From the NCBI RefSeq assembly GCF_037381185.1, contig NZ_JARRQY010000005.1, positions 1-64,000 of the forward strand: a stretch of DNA of 64,000 nucleotides, written 5' to 3'. Below the pieces are notes generated by a model that was not told the origin of the DNA, did no database searches, and saw only the letters and a list, made by a program, of their open reading frames with translations. Each line of letters starts with the position of its first letter. Position 1 is the first letter of the stretch. This document shows positions 63,412 through 64,000 of this stretch, piece by piece. The DNA comes from Acidihalobacter_A sp037381185 (GTDB lineage: Bacteria > Pseudomonadota > Gammaproteobacteria > DSM-5130 > Acidihalobacteraceae). A program made the translations under genes and the position numbers.

Positions 63412-63500
63412 CTCAAGCACTCCGCTTGCGCACCGCGCACGGCTGCGGCGGAACCGGTGTTCGCATAGACTGTCGCTGCATACGTCTCACCGTTCCGTAC

Positions 63501-64000
63501 TCACACGTCCGCACCGACGACTGCCACCGTATCGCCCCGCGCCACGCCTCCACGCGCCGCGCGACAAACCAGCACGCCCTGCTGCGGAGCCAGCAACTGC
63601 ACAGGTTCCCGCAACGGTTCATCAATGTCGTAGAGTTTCGCGAGCACCTGACCGGCCTGCACCGCTTCGCCCACCTCAACGATGGGATCGAGCAAACCGG
63701 AACGTGACGGCATGACGTAGCCTGTTTCCGGCACATACAGGAACCGGCTGCGCAGCGTGGGCGGCGGAGCCGTATCGACTAGACCCAGATGCCGCAGGCA
63801 GCGCTGCAGACCCTCGTGTGCCATGGCGACCGTCTGCGGTGTGACACCGCCGCCGCCGCCCAACTCGGTAGACAGAAAGGGAAGCCCGAGCGCCTCGACT
63901 GCGCCGTCCAGTTCGCCCACGCTGTCCAACTCGGTCAGCACTTGCGTGAACGGCGCGGCGAAGGCTTCGGCTAGCGCTCTGGTGGCAGCCATCTGTGCGG
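63501..64000 (-). CDS. doeB: N-acetyl-L-2,4-diaminobutyrate deacetylase (DoeB), C-terminal part
   Basis: The frame runs off the right edge of the window, and about 166 residues are seen. FLSTELGGGGGVTPQTVAMA and RFLYVPETGYVMPSRSGLLD match the succinylglutamate desuccinylase/aspartoacylase family branch used for ectoine breakdown. The N-terminal zinc ligands lie outside. Position next to doeX and ehuBCDA makes DoeB the likely member; a generic AstE-like protein is the alternative. Step: removes acetate from N-acetyl-diaminobutyrate after ectoine ring opening. Confidence 0.82.
   Translation of the reverse strand, partial: AQMAATRALAEAFAAPFTQVLTELDSVGELDGAVEALGLPFLSTELGGGGGVTPQTVAMAHEGLQRCLRHLGLVDTAPPPTLRSRFLYVPETGYVMPSRSGLLDPIVEVGEAVQAGQVLAKLYDIDEPLREPVQLLAPQQGVLVCRAARGGVARGDTVAVVGADV

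Overview
The window is about 64 kb of high-GC, densely coded DNA from a gammaproteobacterium. The E. coli-like orders mlaFEDCB-murA and yrbG-kdsD-kdsC-lptCAB-rpoN-hpf-ptsN-rapZ, a short-form HisG and a sugar-permease-free regulatory PTS support this. Genes for ectoine uptake and breakdown and for taurine handling suggest a salt-exposed organism, perhaps Chromatiales/Ectothiorhodospiraceae-like. That placement is inference. No rRNA, tRNA, CRISPR array, prophage or intact insertion sequence was seen.

Layout. 1-370: truncated copy of an intergenic repeat family. 371-5522 (minus): hisG, murA and the Mla lipid-transport operon. 5625-8299: DUF72-like protein, luciferase-like monooxygenase, nucleoside-sugar-epimerase-like protein. 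8344-12519: envelope block (yrbG, kdsD, kdsC, lptC, lptA, lptB), with kdsD broken by an internal deletion and frameshift. 12721-19562: rpoN, hpf and the nitrogen/regulatory PTS (ptsN, hprK, rapZ, IIA-Man, HPr, EI). 19806-27706: mgtE, a TlpA-like redoxin, ptsP, rppH, a HAD phosphatase, a rubredoxin missed by length cutoffs, thiD and thiE. 28374-29982: hemL and a pseudo-receiver protein.

30045-39200 is a taurine locus: tauR divergent from tpa, isfD and isfE, then tauABC and a TTC38-like TPR protein. The expected pathway is taurine uptake, transamination to sulfoacetaldehyde, reduction to isethionate and export. isfD carries an in-frame stop at codon 43 and a damaged NADP-binding glycine, so the reduction step is probably lost or the sequence is wrong there. 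39336-41098 holds small genes (ybaK, GNAT and two hypotheticals). 41289-47521 (minus) is a complete 2-methylcitrate operon, prpE-prpR(GntR)-prpB-prpC-prpD. 47992-52720 holds a SulP transporter divergent from a P-type cation ATPase. 54230-59606: nadC, an FNR-like reductase, a YfaZ-like porin, a LysR regulator, DUF1820, a quinone oxidoreductase and a DUF123 protein. 59662-64000 (minus): doeB (partial), doeX and ehuBCDA for ectoine; ehuBCD are visibly lower in GC than their surroundings.

The most unusual structure is a composite intergenic repeat present four times (1-285, 27849-28240, 52862-53412 inverted, 53433-54085). It has three hairpins whose stems differ between copies but stay paired. 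In all three complete copies the first two hairpins carry GGA in the loop. Two copies also hold a 264-266 bp inner module with terminal inverted repeats at the same internal position.
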